This document shows, one piece after another, positions 11,152 to 40,242 of a stretch of DNA of 64,000 bases (the stretch's first letter is position 1; every line of letters starts with the position of its first letter). Source of the stretch: Leptospira barantonii. Its GTDB lineage: Bacteria; Spirochaetota; Leptospiria; Leptospirales; Leptospiraceae. The notes beneath the pieces are model-generated. The model saw only the letters and a program-made list of their open reading frames with translations. It did no database searches and was not told where the DNA came from. The translations under genes and the position numbers were made by a program. The stretch lies in assembly GCF_002811925.1 (NCBI RefSeq), contig NZ_NPDS01000001.1, forward strand, positions 913,770 to 977,769, written 5' to 3'.

Positions 11152-12153
11152 ATGAACCTGGAACCCGAGGTAAAAACAAAAGATTCGTCCAATGGGGAAG
11201 AATCTCCTCTTAGCTCTACTTTTTCCTTTATTCTCATCGTGATCCTGGTATTTGCCTTCAAATCCTCGGTTTTAGACGCGAATAATATCCCCTCGGGATC
11301 GATGATTCCCACCTTAAAAATCGGGGATTTTCTATTCGTAAACAAGATGAGATACTCGGTTCGAATGCCCTTTACCGAGTCCGAACTTTTCCGAATCGAC
11401 GATCCAAAACGGGGGGATATCGTAACGTTCGCACCCCCGCTCCGGGCTCTGAGCCTCGGGGATAGCCGGGAAGGATTCTTTGCAAAACGTTATGTCAAAC
11501 GAGTCATCGGTCTTCCGGGTGATACGATCCGAATCTCTTCGAAATTTCTTTCCACGAAAAAAGGAAACGTAAACTATTCCGTCATCGAATACAAGGAAAA
11601 GGGTTCCGATACGTTCCAAGGATACGATCCCGTGGAAGTGGAAGAAGGGGATGTGCTCGGAGATTTGGACAATCTGTACGCTCCGACAAGATCCTTGTTT
11701 TTGGAAAAGAAACCCGGATTCGAACATTACGTTCTCGAAGGTTACGAAGAGGATCGCAAACGCCTCGACGGTTACGAATGCAATTTTTCAATCGGGTGTG
11801 AAATTCCCGAAAATCAATACATGGTTGTCGGAGACAACCGAGACGATTCTCACGATTCCCGCGCATGGGGATTCGTAAAACGCGAAGACATTCTCGGGAA
11901 GGCCCTCGTGATTTATTTTTCGATCAACTGGAAGGACAACGTCTGCGAATACAAAAACGGTAAGGAACTTTCCGAAAAAGGTCCCGAGTTCGCAGAACGA
12001 TACCAAGGTGAAGACCTTGTAAAAAATTGTCATCCTTCCGAGATCGGTTTAGTGCGAGAAGAGAGCAGGGCGGGCTGGATCGAGCGCACTCTTCGTTATA
12101 GAATCTGGAGAATGGAAGTGCGTTGGAATCGAATCGGTTCGATTCTCCGCTAA
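11152..12153 (+). CDS. lepB: Signal peptidase I
   Basis: 333 residues. One N-terminal membrane helix (24-40) is followed by box B NIPSGSMIPTL with nucleophile Ser50, box D RYVKRVIGLPGD with general-base Lys116, and box E GDNRDDSHDSR near residue 225. These are the complete serine/lysine catalytic set of type I signal peptidases, which remove signal peptides from exported proteins at the outer face of the inner membrane. An insertion between boxes D and E makes it longer than minimal homologues, similar in length to the E. coli enzyme. It precedes atpI by 28 bases, so it may share a transcript with the ATP synthase cluster. Confidence 0.95.
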   Translation: MNLEPEVKTKDSSNGEESPLSSTFSFILIVILVFAFKSSVLDANNIPSGSMIPTLKIGDFLFVNKMRYSVRMPFTESELFRIDDPKRGDIVTFAPPLRALSLGDSREGFFAKRYVKRVIGLPGDTIRISSKFLSTKKGNVNYSVIEYKEKGSDTFQGYDPVEVEEGDVLGDLDNLYAPTRSLFLEKKPGFEHYVLEGYEEDRKRLDGYECNFSIGCEIPENQYMVVGDNRDDSHDSRAWGFVKREDILGKALVIYFSINWKDNVCEYKNGKELSEKGPEFAERYQGEDLVKNCHPSEIGLVREESRAGWIERTLRYRIWRMEVRWNRIGSILR

Positions 12154-12181
12154 ACGTCTTCAAACGAAACGGTTCACGTAT

Positions 12182-12487
12182 ATGTCCGAAAAGAATTTAG
12201 AATCTTCCGATCCAGATAAAGATAAGAACAAGAATCAAGAAGTTCGGAATGTTCCGGACGCATCTGGGTTTCAAAAAGATTCTAAGCCGAAAGAAAAAGA
12301 AGTTTCTCCTTGGGAATTTGCGGGGCTCGGAATGGAGTTTGCGGTCATCGTCGTCGGCTCGGTGTATCTTGGAAATTATATGGATACGAAATTCCATTCT
12401 TCCCCGTTCGGATTGTTAGGCGCTTGTCTTCTCGGGTTTTCCTACGGAATCTATTACATCATCTACAGAACCACTTTAAAAAAGTAA
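12182..12487 (+). CDS. atpI: AtpI-like ATP synthase assembly protein
   Basis: 101 residues. The first 40 are highly charged and lysine/serine-rich; two membrane helices follow (WEFAGLGMEFAVIVVGSVYLG and LLGACLLGFSYGIYYIIY). The Gly-rich helix pair with an intervening short basic/aromatic turn is the pattern of the AtpI/AtpZ family, which helps assemble the c-ring or supplies Mg2+ to the F-type synthase. Its place ahead of the atp genes supports the call. The charged N-terminal tail is longer than in many homologues. Confidence 0.75.
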   Translation: MSEKNLESSDPDKDKNKNQEVRNVPDASGFQKDSKPKEKEVSPWEFAGLGMEFAVIVVGSVYLGNYMDTKFHSSPFGLLGACLLGFSYGIYYIIYRTTLKK

Positions 12488-12547
12488 GAATCGAATTACG
12501 CTCCGAGTCATTCTTTGTAAGTTCCGATTTTCTCTAATTCCCGTCGA

Positions 12548-12565
12548 TCTGAACGACAGTTCAGA
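12548..12565. repeat. 7-bp hairpin after atpI
   Basis: TCTGAAC and GTTCAGA pair perfectly around GACA. It stands 60 bases after the atpI stop without a T run, so it is not a classical terminator; it could protect or attenuate the transcript. Confidence 0.4.
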
Positions 12566-12649
12566 GATCTCAAAAAAAATCCTCACAAACAAAAAACGGG
12601 AAAACTTTTCTCGGTCCTCTGGTTACTCTTTCACAATCGATTGGCGTCC

Positions 12650-13384
12650 ATGAACTTGAATCTTATCTATCGTTTATTCCTCGTTTGTTCAACCGGGTAT
12701 CTCCTGAGTTGTGCCGCTTTGTTTCCTCTAAAACCGTCGGAACGTTGGACGAAATCGGTTCAAACCATAGAACAAAACGAAGGGCAGGAACGAAGAATAG
12801 CGGAAAGAGAATTTATCGAAAACTTGCAAACGGTAGGGAACGAAGATTCTCCCGAACTCAAGGAATCTCTTAGAAATTATATTCTCGCCGAATCGGCCTC
12901 AAAATTTAATTCTTACGTCGTCCAGAAACAATGGGCTTCCGCGGCTCTGATCGCGAAACTTTATTCGGAAACGATTCCGTTTCTTGGAATTGGAGATATC
13001 ACTCTTCAAGGAACGAAAACCGGAAATCTTTATTCCGCGAGAGAATACTTTACCGCAGATCTGATCGCTTATACGAGTGAGAGTAAGGATTCTCAATTTC
13101 TTCCTTTGATCCAAAGAATGATTCCGAATCCGATCGGAGATGCGAGGCTCGCTTTCAATCTCGCCTGTTTGTATGCGCTTCAAGGAAACAAACAAGAGAT
13201 GCTTCAATATATGAAGATCGCGTTCTTTTTGGGAAAACAAACCGCGGACTTTGAAAAAGACCAAGATTTTAATTCGTTTCGTTCCGATCCGGATTTTATT
13301 CGAATGATTTGGGACGGTCCGGCCTTGGATTCGAGTTTGATTCCGCCTTCTTCTAAGTCGCCGGTTTCTCCTCGCCCACGCTAA
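12650..13384 (+). CDS. Predicted lipoprotein with TPR-like C-terminus
   Basis: 244 residues from the ATG at 12650 (an in-frame TTG lies 9 bases upstream). The signal sequence ends in YLLSC with lipid-attachment Cys21. The C-terminal part (ARLAFNLACLYALQGNKQEM, then a run ending in FRSDPDFIRM) is like the last helices of a TPR repeat array, where the alternation of Asp and Phe before the stop is common. It lies between atpI and atpB, 162 and 144 bases from its neighbours, an unusual position for a lipoprotein. Function unknown; TPR lipoproteins usually scaffold envelope complexes. Confidence 0.75.
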   Translation: MNLNLIYRLFLVCSTGYLLSCAALFPLKPSERWTKSVQTIEQNEGQERRIAEREFIENLQTVGNEDSPELKESLRNYILAESASKFNSYVVQKQWASAALIAKLYSETIPFLGIGDITLQGTKTGNLYSAREYFTADLIAYTSESKDSQFLPLIQRMIPNPIGDARLAFNLACLYALQGNKQEMLQYMKIAFFLGKQTADFEKDQDFNSFRSDPDFIRMIWDGPALDSSLIPPSSKSPVSPRPR

Positions 13385-13405
13385 GGAAGAATGAAGATCC
13401 CCCGG

Positions 13406-13423
13406 ACGTTTTCGACAAAACGT
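13406..13423. repeat. 7-bp hairpin after the lipoprotein gene
   Basis: ACGTTTT and AAAACGT pair around CGAC, 22 bases after the stop. No T run follows directly; possible weak terminator or RNA stabiliser. Confidence 0.4.
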
Positions 13424-13528
13424 GGGAACTCCTTCTGAATTTTAAAGAATTTACCAAATTTGAATATGCTTTCGGCGTGATCCATTCTTCCTGGAACCAG
13501 AAACGAAAAGGATACAAAGAAGAATCGC

Positions 13529-13860
<332 letters not shown>

Positions 13861-13978
13861 TTCCGGAATCGCTCATACATACAAAAAATGCCGGAATATC
13901 GCCAATTCTGTGCAAGTGGTTCGTAAATTCGCGTTTCCGCTTTCGACTCGAAAAATGGTTTTAAACAAGACTTCTTTT

Positions 13979-15064
<1,086 letters not shown>

Positions 15065-15096
15065 TTGTAGAATATTGCAATAAACACAGGAGGCAA

Positions 15097-15407
<311 letters not shown>

Positions 15408-15411
15408 AAAC

Positions 15412-15933
<522 letters not shown>

Positions 15934-15937
15934 AATC

Positions 15938-17999
<2,062 letters not shown>

Positions 18000-18013
18000 G
18001 ATAGAGGTTCACT

Positions 18014-20301
<2,288 letters not shown>

Positions 20302-20305
20302 GTGC

Positions 20306-20689
<384 letters not shown>

Positions 20690-20708
20690 CTTTTAGGGGT
20701 CCCTCTAA

Positions 20709-20756
<48 letters not shown>

Positions 20757-20765
20757 CGGGAAACG

Positions 20766-21053
20766 ATGCTTATGAAAGTAACCGTCCGCATCATCGGCTT
20801 ATTGGTTTTATTCCTAAGTGTCGGATTTCTTTTGAGAAGAAACCGGGACTGGGTTCGAAGCGTATTCGAACCCGAGAGTATTTCCGCGGCGATCCGTGGA
20901 AACGTAAACAATCCCGGAGTTTATAAACTCAAAGCGGGGGATACCCTTGAAGATTTGATTCGGGTCGCGGGTGGGATTAAAAAAAACACTTCGACCGAAC
21001 AGGACCTGAACCGGGAAATCCTGGATGGACAGGTCATTGAATTAAAAGAATAA
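20766..21053 (+). CDS. Single-pass membrane protein with SLBB domain
   Basis: 95 residues from ATG 20766, chosen because GGGA lies a few bases upstream; an ATG at 20748 would add six residues. One N-terminal membrane helix (VRIIGLLVLFLSVGFLL) is followed by an SLBB-type domain: AIRGNVNNPGVYKLKAGDTL, then VAGGIKKNTS, as in ComEA N-terminal parts and polysaccharide-export proteins. SLBB domains bind sugars or mediate periplasmic assembly. No helix-hairpin-helix DNA-binding part is present, so this is not a full ComEA. It is 13 bases upstream of the acidic repeat gene and probably co-transcribed with it. Confidence 0.8.
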   Translation: MLMKVTVRIIGLLVLFLSVGFLLRRNRDWVRSVFEPESISAAIRGNVNNPGVYKLKAGDTLEDLIRVAGGIKKNTSTEQDLNREILDGQVIELKE

Positions 21054-21066
21054 TGTTATTAGGAAG

Positions 21067-24129
<3,063 letters not shown>

Positions 24130-24132
24130 CCG

Positions 24133-26364
<2,232 letters not shown>

Positions 26365-26372
26365 GATAGGGA

Positions 26373-27797
26373 ATGTTATTCAATTCTCTGAATTTTCTCG
26401 TCTTCTTTATCATCTTTTACATCGTCTATCTTCGTTTGGGGAATCTCGGACAAAACCGTCTTTTGTTTTTCGGAGGATTGTTCTTTTACGGTTTTTGGAA
26501 ACCGGAAATGGTTCTCCTTCTTTTGTTCTGCATCGCGTTTAATTACGCCGGGGGCATTCGTCTCGGAAATCTGGAAGGACGAAGTCGGGCGAGATTTTTC
26601 ACGTTTCTGATTTCCTTAAATTTGGGAATTCTGATCTTCTTTAAGTATATTCTGTTTTTATTGAGTATATGGAACGACACGTTAGGAGTCGTTTTGCCCA
26701 AGTCGACGGTCGTCGTGCCGGAGATTCTTCTTCCGGTCGGAATTTCCTTTTATACATTTCACAATATCAGCTATCTTTCGGATATACGATCCGAAAAAAT
26801 TCTTCCCTGCACGAACTTCGTACGTTTCGGAGTTTATGATTTATTCTTTCCATTGTTATTGGCCGGACCGATCGAAAGACCCGATTCTCTTCTGCCTCAG
26901 ATCGAAACGGAAAGAAAGGTTACGAGCGAAGGATTTTTATCGGGTGCGATTCTATTCTTATGGGGAATTTTTAAGAAGGTATTTATCGGAGATCATCTTT
27001 TGCTTTTTACAGGAAAGGCGATGGAAGCAGGAATGCAGTTGCCGCCGGGAATGATCTTATGGATCGCATTTTGTTTCGCCTTTCAAGTTTACGCGGACTT
27101 CAGCGGTTATACGGACGCGGCAAGAGGGCTCGCAAAGATGATGGGTTTTCGTCTTTCTCTCAACTTTAACTTTCCTTTTATCTCTTCGAGTCCTTCCGAA
27201 TTTTGGAAACGCTGGCATATATCCTTGTCCACTTGGTTGCGCGATTATCTATACATTCCCCTCGGTGGAAATCGAGTTTCCGTATTCAGACAGAACATGA
27301 ATCTCATGATCGTATGGGTTTTGGGAGGACTATGGCACGGAGCCACATACGGGTATCTTGTATGGGGTTGTTATTGTGGTCTTCAGGTAGTCGGATACAA
27401 CCTGTTTCAAAAATACGTTCTTAGATTCGTTTCTCCGAATATTCAAATTTTAGAATGGGTTTTAAAACTGCTCGGCGCTCTGCTCACGTTCTGGATGTTC
27501 GCGCTCGGGTTGTTGTTGTTTCAAGTGCGGTCTCCCGGAGAACTCTGGGCATTGGTTTTAAACGCGCTCGGAGGCGCTTATTGGAATCCGATCTTTGCGA
27601 TCAAATTGCTATTTTTATTGTCGCCTTTGATTTTAGTCGAGCCGTGGATGATTTATTCGGGTGGGACGGATTCGTTTTTGGAGAAGATCGTATCAAAACC
27701 GTATTATCGATGGGTTCCTTTGTCCTTCGGAGTCGGTGTTTTGTTTTTCCTATTCGGCGTTTTCGAAAAAAAAGAATTTTTTTACTTTCAGTTTTAG
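26373..27797 (+). CDS. MBOAT-family membrane-bound O-acyltransferase
   Basis: 474 residues with about ten membrane helices. The signature region SPSEFWKRWHISLSTWL, RDYLYIPLGGNR and LGGLWHGATYGYLVWG is typical of AlgI/DltB/PatA-type MBOAT enzymes, with the catalytic His in WHGA. These proteins move acyl groups (acetyl, D-alanyl) across the inner membrane to modify polysaccharide, teichoic acid or peptidoglycan. The partner gene 38 bases downstream encodes the likely periplasmic transfer enzyme. Substrate cannot be read; LPS or exopolysaccharide O-acylation is the best guess. Confidence 0.92.
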   Translation: MLFNSLNFLVFFIIFYIVYLRLGNLGQNRLLFFGGLFFYGFWKPEMVLLLLFCIAFNYAGGIRLGNLEGRSRARFFTFLISLNLGILIFFKYILFLLSIWNDTLGVVLPKSTVVVPEILLPVGISFYTFHNISYLSDIRSEKILPCTNFVRFGVYDLFFPLLLAGPIERPDSLLPQIETERKVTSEGFLSGAILFLWGIFKKVFIGDHLLLFTGKAMEAGMQLPPGMILWIAFCFAFQVYADFSGYTDAARGLAKMMGFRLSLNFNFPFISSSPSEFWKRWHISLSTWLRDYLYIPLGGNRVSVFRQNMNLMIVWVLGGLWHGATYGYLVWGCYCGLQVVGYNLFQKYVLRFVSPNIQILEWVLKLLGALLTFWMFALGLLLFQVRSPGELWALVLNALGGAYWNPIFAIKLLFLLSPLILVEPWMIYSGGTDSFLEKIVSKPYYRWVPLSFGVGVLFFLFGVFEKKEFFYFQF

Positions 27798-27835
27798 GTA
27801 TGTTTTAACTCGGAATCGGCGCGCGACTTGAATCT

Positions 27836-28957
27836 ATGAATTATAAAAACTTAATACTTTCTACGGTCTCGTTTCTTGCTCTGTTTGTTTTATTTCAGAC
27901 GATCTCATTCTCGTATTTGGTTCCGTTTCAGGAGAAAAATTCCTTTTTATACGATCGACTTTCGAGATTGGATGATTCTCTTTTTACAAAATCGACTTCT
28001 TTGCAAGCCGCCGAGCAGGATGGTCCTGTTTTGTTTCTGGGGGACAGCCAGATTCTTTCGGGGATTCATCCGATGGAGCTCGAGAAAATAATCGGACGAT
28101 CCATTTGGTTTCTTCCGAGGCCTTCCGAACAACCTGAAGGAATGCTTTTGCGCTACCTGGAATACGAAAAGAAAATCGGAATCAAACCTTCTCTTGTGAT
28201 CGTGAACGGCTCTGTGTTTTCTCTTTCCGATATGGACGTGGCGAGTGCACATAAAAGCCTCGTGTTGAACTACGATTCTTTTCATCCCGAAATTTTTACG
28301 AACGTTCGTTTCGGTGATTTTTATCTAAAAAATCTTTCCACGGGTCTTTATTATCTTTTGGGAAGAATTTTTCCCTTTCTACGTTTGAACGCTTCCGTTT
28401 CGACTAACGTAAAGATCGTGGGAGAAGGCGACGAGTTCAGTTATACGGAAAAGAATCTGGATCGTCTTCTTTCCGGGAATCCCCTTGAAAAGTGGAGAAT
28501 AAATCGAAATCGAAATCGTTTTCTGGAAATGGAATATTCAAAAAATAAGGGATACTTGGATTGGGGAAAACAAGTTCCCTACGACGGGATTTGTATTCCG
28601 AATTCCGATCCGATCGCGCTTCCTCCAAGTCCGGAAGCGGCCTTACAAAGGGTTCGAAAATCCTCTTTGGAAGCCTGGAAAGAATTGTTTTCTTATTTAA
28701 AGGAGAAAGGAGTTCCCGTGCTCGCCTTGTCCTTGCCTTTTCGTCCCGACTTTGACGTGCGCGTTGCCGTTCTTCCGCAGAATTCCTTATGGGATACGAT
28801 ACTTATAGAAAAGGAAGTTCCGAGTTTGAAAGTAGGTAGTCTGAATTTTTTAGTAAGTGATTTCGGGGATTATACACATTTGAACACTTGCGGGATGCAA
28901 AAGCTCGTTCCGATTTTGGCGGAACGGATTCTTGCAAAAGACCAAGAAAAAAAATAA
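27836..28957 (+). CDS. DltD/DUF1574-like protein, partner of the MBOAT
   Basis: 373 residues. An N-terminal membrane anchor (IILSTVSFLALFVLF-like segment) precedes a periplasmic domain with FLGDSQILSGIHP, equivalent to the GDSx block I of SGNH esterases, and a C-terminal DYTHLNTCGM block that carries the D-x-x-H pair. MBOAT proteins commonly work with such SGNH-type transferases (AlgX, DltD, PatB). Leptospira carries several MBOAT/DUF1574 pairs. I infer a periplasmic O-acyl transferase; the family name DUF1574 is from memory and should be checked. Confidence 0.7.
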   Translation: MNYKNLILSTVSFLALFVLFQTISFSYLVPFQEKNSFLYDRLSRLDDSLFTKSTSLQAAEQDGPVLFLGDSQILSGIHPMELEKIIGRSIWFLPRPSEQPEGMLLRYLEYEKKIGIKPSLVIVNGSVFSLSDMDVASAHKSLVLNYDSFHPEIFTNVRFGDFYLKNLSTGLYYLLGRIFPFLRLNASVSTNVKIVGEGDEFSYTEKNLDRLLSGNPLEKWRINRNRNRFLEMEYSKNKGYLDWGKQVPYDGICIPNSDPIALPPSPEAALQRVRKSSLEAWKELFSYLKEKGVPVLALSLPFRPDFDVRVAVLPQNSLWDTILIEKEVPSLKVGSLNFLVSDFGDYTHLNTCGMQKLVPILAERILAKDQEKK

Positions 28958-28983
28958 AATTCCGCAAACGGATCGTTTTATTT
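28951..28983. terminator. Possible bidirectional terminator
   Basis: AAAATAAAA (28951-28959) faces TTTTATTT (28976-28983), and TCCG faces CGGA around CAAA, forming an imperfect A/T-flanked hairpin that overlaps the stop of the DUF1574-like gene and separates it from the converging AlkD-like gene. Confidence 0.4.
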
Positions 28984-29104
28984 CAGCATTCGAAAGTCGG
29001 AATGCCCAAGCCACAACTTCTTGGATTTTCCTGGATTAGAATAGTGGAATTATCTAATGTTTCCCGGGTTTTATACAGAGGAAACCATCAGCGATTCGCT
29101 TCGC

Positions 29105-29812
29105 TTAACAACGGGCCATCTTTTTTTTGTTTCCGATCTTTCCCATCTTTTTGATCTTCAGGATATAACCGGGCGCTTCCGGCACGTTGCACGCCGTCTT
29201 TCCCATAAATACTTCTACGGTTCCGATCCTCTTGGCGGTTTCCAATGCCTCTTCGGAAAGTTCTTTGTAAAAACCGCCGACCGCGATTACAAAACCGTTC
29301 ATACAATATTTCACGCGGTTCTTCGATTTATGAATTTTAGTCTCTACCAGTTTAAGAAGTTTGGAAATTTCTTTTTTGTCGATTTGTTCGTCGGGGACGA
29401 TCGACAACAGACTGGAAAACGTGCTCCAACCCGAGGACGCGATTCCTTCCTGATCGGACGAAATCCATTCTCTTGCAAGCTCCCATCCGTGTTTGCTTTC
29501 CGCCGCGATCCAAGCCACAGTACATTCGCTGATCATGGGAGATCCCGCATTCTTAACCCAAGATTGAAGGTCCTTTTTTTGGATTTGTTTTTCGTCCGCA
29601 ATCAATCCTGCGAGATACATCGCGTCCACGTTGCCGGTTTTATAAAGTCCGAGAGAAAGTTCGTTGTCCTTTTTGATCTTCTTCTGGATCTTTTTTAGAT
29701 CGCCTACCTTAACTCCGAAAACTTCTCCTTTGGCTCCGTGGTTGAGAAAGATTTTTTTAACGGATTCCGATCCGAGATTTCTTAATTCTTTCATAACTTC
29801 TTCGACGTTCAT
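29105..29812 (-). CDS. AlkD-like DNA alkylation repair protein
   Basis: 235 residues, all helical HEAT-like repeats. The N-terminal part with GVKVGDLKKIQKKI (AlkD-type 'G(V/I)...L..i.k.i') and the repeated helices up to WISSDQEGIASSGWSTFSSL fit the DNA alkylation repair family (PF08713), whose best-known member AlkD removes N3/N7-alkylated purines. Whether the catalytic Asp and Trp residues are conserved cannot be decided here, and many family members have unknown substrates. AGAGGAAAT precedes the ATG. Confidence 0.72.
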   Translation of the reverse strand: MNVEEVMKELRNLGSESVKKIFLNHGAKGEVFGVKVGDLKKIQKKIKKDNELSLGLYKTGNVDAMYLAGLIADEKQIQKKDLQSWVKNAGSPMISECTVAWIAAESKHGWELAREWISSDQEGIASSGWSTFSSLLSIVPDEQIDKKEISKLLKLVETKIHKSKNRVKYCMNGFVIAVGGFYKELSEEALETAKRIGTVEVFMGKTACNVPEAPGYILKIKKMGKIGNKKKMARC

Positions 29813-29965
29813 CGTAATTTCCTCTTAGGTTTGATTCATAAGGAGCCGTTCCTTTTTATCTGATCTTCGATTTTTGAAAAACAAAAATTCGCGCTAAAGC
29901 TTGTCAAAAAAAATCAACGTATTTTTAAAACGGATACTTTGTCGGAACAACTGATTGCCGCTCGA

Positions 29966-29981
29966 TGTGGGAACTACCACA
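29966..29981. repeat. Short intergenic hairpin, family copy 3
   Basis: TGTGG and CCACA flank GAACTA, a perfect 5-bp stem. Compared with copy 2 (GTCG/CGAC, same loop) both stem halves changed together. It lies between the AlkD-like and DUF4349 genes; a more degenerate relative follows near 30004-30017. Confidence 0.6.
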
Positions 29982-30023
29982 AATCACCCGCGTGATTCGA
30001 AAATGTAGGATCTCACACAAAAA

Positions 30024-30899
30024 TCATTTTTGGATCCGATTCGCAACGAGCCCCCGAATTCTTTCCAAAAGAGGAAACGAATAATGAATCGACAAAACGG
30101 CAAAAAGAAAACAAAAAGATAAAAGAAGATAATACTTGATCGTCCATTCGAGCGCAACCTTGATTCGATGAAAAATTCCGATTTCTTCGGAAGATTTATT
30201 CTCGTATAACGTGAGTAAGACGGTGCAGAATTCGTTTTCGGAATCGAATTCTCCCAAACTGATTCCCAGTTTTTGAATCTCGTCCTCGATTTCCAAAATC
30301 CGATTTTCAAGAGTTACGAACTCGTCGATTCTTCCACCTTTGTTTTTGAGAGAGTTCAAAGAATTCTTCGTTTTCAAAAGAGATTCTTTTTTTGCCTGCA
30401 AGTCCTTGTATTCGTTGGTCTTATCTTTTTTGTCGATCGTAAGAAGAAGGGATTTTCCGATCTGCTTAAACTGATCCACGAGTTCGTCGAACTTTTCGGG
30501 AGGAACACCAACCGCGAGTTTGATGATTCTGTTTTTTCTTTGTTTTAAGCCCGAGCTGTTTTCATTTTGTATGATCGATCCGGACTTGTTGATGAGTTCG
30601 CGAACTTTCTTTTCGTCATCCTCGATATCGGAGGATTGAGATTCAAGAGTCGCGACCTTTTCGTATTTTTGATCCACACTTTTCGGAGGAGATCCTGCGT
30701 TCTCGTATCGGATCTTTTTGGAAGCGATGTTTTGTTTGTAGAAGGAGACGTCTCCGTTCGCGACCGATTGAACGTTATACGAAATGTCGGTTCCCGCCGT
30801 TTTGGATCCGTACGCGTAACCGTATGCAAGACGGAATAAAAATAAGAATATAAAAATTCCCCCTGCGATCCACGCGCCGAGTTTGAATTTTGGATTCAT
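30024..30899 (-). CDS. DUF4349 domain protein
   Basis: 291 residues. An N-terminal membrane helix (AWIAGGIFIFLFLFRLAY) precedes a periplasmic part with a strand (RIIKLAVGVPPEKFDELVDQ), a long coiled coil (about 155-215, KKESLLKTKNSLNSLKN), more strands, and a C-terminal helix (YYLLLSFCFLFAVLSIHY). This arrangement matches DUF4349, a predicted membrane-anchored family often found with envelope stress genes. No enzymatic motif. Downstream of ppx/gppA by 88 bases on the same strand but with its own leader. Confidence 0.8.
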   Translation of the reverse strand: MNPKFKLGAWIAGGIFIFLFLFRLAYGYAYGSKTAGTDISYNVQSVANGDVSFYKQNIASKKIRYENAGSPPKSVDQKYEKVATLESQSSDIEDDEKKVRELINKSGSIIQNENSSGLKQRKNRIIKLAVGVPPEKFDELVDQFKQIGKSLLLTIDKKDKTNEYKDLQAKKESLLKTKNSLNSLKNKGGRIDEFVTLENRILEIEDEIQKLGISLGEFDSENEFCTVLLTLYENKSSEEIGIFHRIKVALEWTIKYYLLLSFCFLFAVLSIHYSFPLLERIRGLVANRIQK

Positions 30900-30958
30900 A
30901 AAAACCTTCTCCTGTCGTCCAAGAATAGAATATTATTAATTTCGAATGTTTTTGACCT

Positions 30959-30968
30959 CGGTCGACCG
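30959..30968. repeat. 10-bp palindrome between DUF4349 and Ppx/GppA genes
   Basis: CGGTCGACCG is a perfect palindrome 20 bases beyond the Ppx/GppA stop. Short enough to occur by chance; noted because it resembles the GGTCG half of the hairpin family. Confidence 0.3.
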
Positions 30969-30987
30969 CTTTTAGGTTCCGTTTAAC

Positions 30988-32550
<1,563 letters not shown>

Positions 32551-32580
32551 GGTTGAACAGAATGCTTTTTCGCTAAAATC

Positions 32581-32634
<54 letters not shown>

Positions 32635-32741
32635 CACCGCTGAAATTATTGAAACCGGTCCAAGCCGGAAAGTTCTCCAGAAATTTCCGTTTTAAACAGA
32701 TAATAAAGATAACAAACCTCCACGGTTGAAAGGTACACGAA

Positions 32742-33764
<1,023 letters not shown>

Positions 33765-33791
33765 TCCGTTTCGAGAAAAACGCGCTTTAGT

Positions 33792-33812
33792 CCCGGACCT
33801 CTTCGGTTCGGG
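33792..33812. repeat. Hairpin between mreB and mreC
   Basis: CCCGGACC (33792-33799) pairs with GGTTCGGG (33805-33812), one G-T wobble, around TCTTC. No T run follows. It could fine-tune the ratio of MreB to the downstream proteins by stabilising the mreB message or by partial termination. Confidence 0.5.
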
Positions 33813-33827
33813 CGAGGCGGGGAGCAA

Positions 33828-38897
<5,070 letters not shown>

Positions 38898-38972
38898 AGT
38901 TAGGGCGCGTCGTTTTCGGAAAATTCTCCCGTTGAAAAAAACGATACAACGTCCGATAATAAAAATACGCGT

Positions 38973-39782
38973 ATGGACCCGGTAAGAGATTCCCGATTCT
39001 TTTTCGATTTAAAACATAAATTCGAATCCATATTGGAAGAGGTCGAAAAAAAGACCTTCGACCAAAAGGACGAGATCCGCGAATTGGAATCCATCTGGGA
39101 GGAAATGTTCGGTCTCGCGGGCAAAAACGATTCTCCCTATTTTCAAATCAGACTGAAAACCCTCAAAAAACAACTCGATACCTTTGTGAAAAACAAGGGT
39201 TACGAAAAGAACGAGTTTGATAGAATTTTTCATCAACTCGGAAAGATGAAACGCACCGACTCGGTTGAGTTTCTGGACGAGACCCTTCGAAATCGTCTCG
39301 AAAAAATCGCGGAACATCACTATTCTCCCGGAGATATGATTTCCTCCGGAGTTGTGCTTCCTTCGGCCACGAATAAAAAAGGAAATCAGTATATTACGTT
39401 TCGCTGTGGAACGATTTACTTCATCACGGATCGTTCTTCTTATACCATTCTCAAGGATTTGGATCGAAGAAAAAATACGGTCGAGTATAAGGGCGCGGTT
39501 TATAGAATTTTTCCGAGCGCTTTCGTATACGGGCTCTACGAAGAGGAATATAGAAACGAAAGTTTTTTGACCATGAGCTTACTCGTTCTCAAAAGGGAAA
39601 CCGGTCTCGAGTTTTATCGATTTGATACGTTAGGCGAAATTCTTCAGATCAACGAGGGAACTTTTCGAAAAGGTCTAAAACCTCTCGAAGGAACGGAGAT
39701 TAGAAACGAGGACAATCGGATTCGGAATTATTTTAGAAAAGCCGGAGTTCGTTATTATTATATTCCGCCTCAGGGTTCTTAG
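38973..39782 (+). CDS. Unknown protein downstream of rodA
   Basis: 269 residues, no recognised family, no signal peptide or membrane helix. The first 130 residues are helical and charged ([18 protein letters not shown]); the last 140 contain strand-like segments and [17 protein letters not shown] and end in YYYIPPQGS. Its position 75 bases after rodA on the same strand suggests co-transcription with the elongation genes. Function cannot be inferred from sequence; co-conservation of the pair in other Leptospira would strengthen a link. Confidence 0.65.
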   Translation: MDPVRDSRFFFDLKHKFESILEEVEKKTFDQKDEIRELESIWEEMFGLAGKNDSPYFQIRLKTLKKQLDTFVKNKGYEKNEFDRIFHQLGKMKRTDSVEFLDETLRNRLEKIAEHHYSPGDMISSGVVLPSATNKKGNQYITFRCGTIYFITDRSSYTILKDLDRRKNTVEYKGAVYRIFPSAFVYGLYEEEYRNESFLTMSLLVLKRETGLEFYRFDTLGEILQINEGTFRKGLKPLEGTEIRNEDNRIRNYFRKAGVRYYYIPPQGS

Positions 39783-39810
39783 AAAAGAAAAGGGGAATTA
39801 AAGAGAAGGA

Positions 39811-39840
39811 AAAAACCCGGAGAAACGATTTTTCCCCGGG
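39811..39840 (-). terminator. Terminator of the DUF1858 gene (minus strand)
   Basis: CCCGG (39816-39820) faces CCGGG (39836-39840). Read on the minus strand the stem is followed by six T. Located 8 bases after the DUF1858 stop. Confidence 0.6.
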
Positions 39841-39848
39841 ATGATTTA

Positions 39849-40076
<228 letters not shown>

Positions 40077-40242
40077 TGAATATCTCCTATCACTAAAATA
40101 CTCGCTCCTTGAAAAACTTTGCGAGATATTTTGCCTCTGCAAACCGTGAAAAAACAACCGAGCCGAACCTCGTCGAATACGAAACCGCCTCGAATTTGCA
40201 GTTGCTTCCAATATATAGACCTGGGAAAGAAAGTCAAGAGCT

